Below, in pieces: positions 36,954 to 40,000 of a DNA stretch of 40,000 nucleotides. The stretch's first letter is position 1; each line of letters opens with the position of its first letter. This stretch comes from Fimenecus sp051881455 (GTDB taxonomy: Bacteria > Bacillota > Clostridia > Oscillospirales > Acutalibacteraceae), in assembly GCA_051881455.1 (NCBI GenBank), contig JBJEPX010000058.1:1-40000 (forward strand), written 5' to 3'. A model generated the notes under the pieces. It saw nothing but the letters and a program-made list of their open reading frames with translations, had not been told where the DNA came from and did no database searches. Made by a program: the position numbers and the translations under genes.

Positions 36954-38621
36954 ATGAAAAAATGTTGGTATAAGGAGATGGCGGTCTATCAGATATGGCC
37001 GCGCAGCTTCTGCGATTCAAACGGCGACGGTATAGGTGACTTGGGCGGAGTGCTCCAAAAACTTGATTATATAAAAAGCCTTAATGTTGACGCAATCTGG
37101 TTTTCACCGCTTTATCCCTCTCCAAATGCGGATTACGGATACGATATTGCTGACTATAAAAGCATAAATCCCGAATACGGCGACCTTGAAACTTTCAAGA
37201 AGGTGCTTGACGGTGCTCATGAGAGAGGACTTAAAGTGTTTATGGATTTGGTTGTCAACCATACCTCCGACGAGCACGAGTGGTTCAAAGAAAGTCTTAA
37301 AGGCAAGGATAACCCGTATCATGACTATTATTTCTGGCGCAAGGGCAAGGGCGATAAAAAGCCCCCCAACAATTGGCTCTCCACCTTTGAGGGCGGCGCA
37401 TGGGAATACAATGAGGACTTGGACGAATATTATCTCCATGTTTTTGCAAAAAAACAGCCCGACCTTAATATGGATAACCCGAAAGTCCGTGAAGAGGTCA
37501 AAAGCATAATGCGCTTTTGGCTTGATATGGGCGTGGACGGTTTCCGTGAGGATGTTATTACATATATTTCAAAAGACGAGGGTTTGCCCGACGGATTCCC
37601 TCTGCCTGTTGCAACGGGCTTGGAGCACTATAAAAAAGGTCCCCATCTCTATGAATATCTTTCGGAATTCCGTCACGATGTATTGGACAATTACGATTGC
37701 TTTACGGTGGGCGAAGGCCCTATGATGACAAGTGATATGGCGCTTGAATTTATCACCGAGGGTGAAAATCAGGTGCTTAACACAATGTTCCATTTTCAGC
37801 ATATGGAAGCGGACTGCATTATGACTGATTGGGTGAGAACGCCCTTTAATCTCCGTAAGCTTAAAAAGGCATTTTCCCATTGGCAGGATGCATTGGCGGG
37901 AAAGGCGTGGAATACTCTTTACCTTGAAAATCACGACCACCCCAGAATTATCGACCGTTACGGAAGCCTTGAATACCGTGTTGAAAGTGCAAAAATGCTT
38001 GCTACAATGTGCTATTTGCAGTGCGGCACTCCCTTTATTTATCAGGGGCAGGAAATCGGTATGACGAATATTACTCTTGACAGCATTGATAAGTTCAAGG
38101 ATGTTATCACCTTTAATAATCAGCGCGTTTTCGGCAATTTGGGCATTAAAGGCGACCGTTTCCTGAAAATTGCAAATAAGTGTTCCCGCGAAAATTCAAG
38201 AACTCCCGTTCAGTGGGACAACAGCAAATATGCAGGCTTCTCTACGGCGGAGCCTTGGTTCGATTTGAATCCCAATTATACAGAAATCAATGTTGAAGCG
38301 GCTGAAAACGATAAAAATTCAATTCTCAATTACTACCGCAAGCTGCTTAAATTCCGCAAGGAGCACGAGGTTGCAATTTACGGCGATTATAAAGAGCATT
38401 ATAAAAACAGCCGTCATCTTTATGTCTTTGAACGCAATTATGAGGGACAGCGCTTGCTTGTAATCAATTCCTTTACGGATAAGCATATTCACTTTGAGGC
38501 TCCCGAGGGCTTTAATCTTTCTGAAGGCGAGTTGGTGCTTTCAAATTACAGGCTTTCTCCCGTAACGAAAAACTCTTTTGTCACAAGGCCTTACGAAACA
38601 AGAGTTTATCTTTTCAAATGA
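36954..38621 (+). CDS. GH13 alpha-glucosidase (oligo-1,6-glucosidase type)
   Basis: This is an intracellular exo-acting alpha-glucosidase of family GH13, closest in motifs to oligo-1,6-glucosidase, sucrose isomerase and trehalose-6-phosphate hydrolase (subfamily 31-like). It has 555 residues. Conserved region I is DLVVNHTS (98-105), region II GFREDVI with nucleophile Asp200, region III TVGEGPMM with acid/base Glu254, and region IV ENHDHPR with Asp328. The NGDGIGDLGG calcium-type loop is at 23-32. The C-terminal beta domain starts near 480. The SD GGGGTGA is 8 bp from ATG 36954. The downstream transporter overlaps its SD with this gene's stop, so the pair is an alpha-glucoside use operon. Exact linkage is not decided by sequence. 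Confidence 0.93.
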   Translation: MKKCWYKEMAVYQIWPRSFCDSNGDGIGDLGGVLQKLDYIKSLNVDAIWFSPLYPSPNADYGYDIADYKSINPEYGDLETFKKVLDGAHERGLKVFMDLVVNHTSDEHEWFKESLKGKDNPYHDYYFWRKGKGDKKPPNNWLSTFEGGAWEYNEDLDEYYLHVFAKKQPDLNMDNPKVREEVKSIMRFWLDMGVDGFREDVITYISKDEGLPDGFPLPVATGLEHYKKGPHLYEYLSEFRHDVLDNYDCFTVGEGPMMTSDMALEFITEGENQVLNTMFHFQHMEADCIMTDWVRTPFNLRKLKKAFSHWQDALAGKAWNTLYLENHDHPRIIDRYGSLEYRVESAKMLATMCYLQCGTPFIYQGQEIGMTNITLDSIDKFKDVITFNNQRVFGNLGIKGDRFLKIANKCSRENSRTPVQWDNSKYAGFSTAEPWFDLNPNYTEINVEAAENDKNSILNYYRKLLKFRKEHEVAIYGDYKEHYKNSRHLYVFERNYEGQRLLVINSFTDKHIHFEAPEGFNLSEGELVLSNYRLSPVTKNSFVTRPYETRVYLFK

Positions 38622-38631
38622 GGTACATATG

Positions 38632-40000
38632 ATGAATGACGGCGCAAAATTAGGCAAAAGCAAATGGTTTAATATTATTCTGTTCGGCCTTATGGGGCAG
38701 ATTGCGTGGAATGTTGAAAATATGTATTTCAACCTCTTCCTTTTCAATTCCGTGTATAACGGAGCGTCCCAATCAGCCGTTGACGGTACAATGTCCGTAA
38801 TGGACGCTATCAGCAAAATGGTGGCATACAGCGCAGTCACCGCCGTCGTCACAACTTTCCTTATGGGAATTTTGAGCGACAGAGTTAATAAAAGAAAGTG
38901 GTTTATTTCAATAGGCTACATATTGTGGGGCGTTGTAACCGCCTCATTCGGACTCATTTCAAGGGACAGAATTTCAGTTCTTTTCGGACTGTCCGATGAA
39001 ATCAAAATCCTTTCCGCAACGGTGACCGCAGTAATCGTTATGGATTGCGTAATGACCTTTATGGGCTCAACTAGCAACGATTCCGCCTTTAACGCGTGGG
39101 TAACGGATATAACGAACACAAAAAACCGCGCTACGGTGGAAAGCGTTCTGGCAATTTTGCCCGTTGCCGCAATGGTTCTCGTTATGGCGGCAGGGGGAAT
39201 AATTGTAGGCGCAGTAGGGTACGAAATATTCTTTGCAGGACTTGGAATTTTCGTTGTAATCTGCGGCGTTATAGGTCTGTTTACCGTTAAGGACAGCCGT
39301 GAGGGTAAAAAAGCAGACGAAAAATCAAGCTTTTTAAAGGAGTTTACATACGGATTTAAGCCGTCGGTCATAAAAGAAAACAGTAAGCTTTACCTCACTC
39401 TGGTTTCCGTTTGCTGTTTTCAAACGGCGGTTCAGGTGTTCTTCCCCTATCTTTTTATATACCTTGAACACCAAATGAATTTCACCTTTGATAAAATAAT
39501 CGGCGGACTTCTTTCCGGCGGTACGGTATGGATGATATGTAAGCTTATTATTACGGTTGCCGCAGTTGTAGGCGTTGTCTGGCTCATAATTTCAATGGGT
39601 AAGTTGATTGATAAGGTGGGCAAGGATAAGTTTATACTGATTTCCGTTGCGCTTTTCGTGGCAGGACTTGTGGCGACCGGATTTATAAAGAGCTTGGGGC
39701 TGTTCGGCATAGGAATTGCCGTTACCTTTGCAGGCTACGGACTTTTGATGATACTCCTCAATGCGGCTGTCCGTGATTTCACGCCTGAGGATAAAACAGG
39801 TATGTTCCAAGGAATAAGAATGATTTTTTCCGTAATGCTCCCCATGGTAATCGGCCCCGTAATCGGCAGTAAAATATGCGAGATGTCAAATACCGTGTAT
39901 GTGAATGAGTACGGCGTAACAACAGCCGCACCCGGTAACGAGATGTTCTGGGCGGCAGCAGTAATAGGAGTTTTGATACTCATTCCTGTGGCGGTATTAA
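38632..40000 (+). CDS. MFS/GPH-like sugar transporter, cut at the window end
   Basis: This is an open frame from ATG 38632 to the last base of the window with no stop (456 complete codons). ATG 38629 is also possible, but the SD GAGGT (38620-38624) is better spaced for 38632. About eleven hydrophobic segments are visible. The first cytosolic loop GILSDRVNKRKWF matches the MFS GxxxDRxxRK motif, and NDSAFNAWVTDITNTKNR near 148-165 is a typical MFS loop. Directly behind the alpha-glucosidase gene, it most likely imports alpha-linked gluco-oligosaccharides. The C-terminus is missing from this window. Confidence 0.85.
   Translation, partial: MNDGAKLGKSKWFNIILFGLMGQIAWNVENMYFNLFLFNSVYNGASQSAVDGTMSVMDAISKMVAYSAVTAVVTTFLMGILSDRVNKRKWFISIGYILWGVVTASFGLISRDRISVLFGLSDEIKILSATVTAVIVMDCVMTFMGSTSNDSAFNAWVTDITNTKNRATVESVLAILPVAAMVLVMAAGGIIVGAVGYEIFFAGLGIFVVICGVIGLFTVKDSREGKKADEKSSFLKEFTYGFKPSVIKENSKLYLTLVSVCCFQTAVQVFFPYLFIYLEHQMNFTFDKIIGGLLSGGTVWMICKLIITVAAVVGVVWLIISMGKLIDKVGKDKFILISVALFVAGLVATGFIKSLGLFGIGIAVTFAGYGLLMILLNAAVRDFTPEDKTGMFQGIRMIFSVMLPMVIGPVIGSKICEMSNTVYVNEYGVTTAAPGNEMFWAAAVIGVLILIPVAVL

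Overview
The window looks like a chromosomal segment of an uncultured, probably gut-associated anaerobic member of the Clostridia (Bacillota). This rests on gene content and signals: a V/A-type rotary ATPase operon, a stand-alone rubredoxin, a dimeric alpha2-type glycyl-tRNA synthetase, PdaB-like and LCP-type cell-envelope genes, strong AGGAGG Shine-Dalgarno sites, frequent GTG/TTG starts, and sigmaA-type TTGaca-N17-TATAAT promoters. Species cannot be named from sequence alone. No tRNA, rRNA, CRISPR array, prophage or transposase gene was seen.

Layout. 1-2.7 kb: a minus-strand sugar operon (GPH-type transporter, then secreted GH26 mannanase lipoprotein). 2.8-8.9 kb: plus strand, with a 58-codon ORF resembling the start of a CoA-transferase, a putP-type Na+/solute symporter, glycyl-tRNA synthetase, a diacylglycerol-kinase-like lipid kinase and a GH127 beta-L-arabinofuranosidase. 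8.9-9.5 kb: a repeat-rich convergent intergenic region. 9.5-15.3 kb: minus strand, with a membrane acyltransferase, a polysaccharide deacetylase, a zinc-ribbon membrane protein, a GH51 arabinofuranosidase and an LCP envelope protein. 15.4-16.7 kb: plus strand, a pyrophosphatase-like/Nudix fusion overlapping a COG2426 membrane protein. 16.7-17.1 kb: a second repeat-rich convergent gap. 17.1-27.8 kb: minus strand, with an APH-like kinase, the alr/pxp/D-glutamate-cyclase/dat cluster and trkAH. 27.9-28.2 kb: rubredoxin (+). 28.2-36.7 kb: a nine-gene V-type ATPase operon (-). 36.9-40 kb: GH13 alpha-glucosidase plus an MFS transporter cut by the window edge (+).

How the genes fit together. The most interesting block is 18.4-24.8 kb. 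A textbook-consensus promoter precedes a D-amino-acid transaminase, followed by a DUF4392 glutamate-cyclase-like protein, PxpB, PxpC, a DUF1445 protein, PxpA and alanine racemase, mostly with overlapping or nearly touching genes. DUF1445 and DUF4392 are the two halves of the animal D-glutamate cyclase DGLUCY. The operon therefore reads as a candidate route D-Ala/D-Glu to 5-oxoproline to glutamate, with the cyclase split into two genes. Sugar genes (GH26, GH127, GH51, GH13 and two transporters) point to plant mannan, arabinan and alpha-glucan oligosaccharide use. The V-ATPase, TrkAH and the PutP-type symporter form an ion-coupled energetics set, possibly Na+-linked.

Repeats. Three gene-free stretches (1-110, 8.9-9.4 kb, 16.8-17.1 kb) carry a family of short palindromes that begin GTAGGG and usually end CCGCAAAA, plus two nearly identical 101-bp elements with 10-bp terminal inverted repeats (99 of 101 bases identical).
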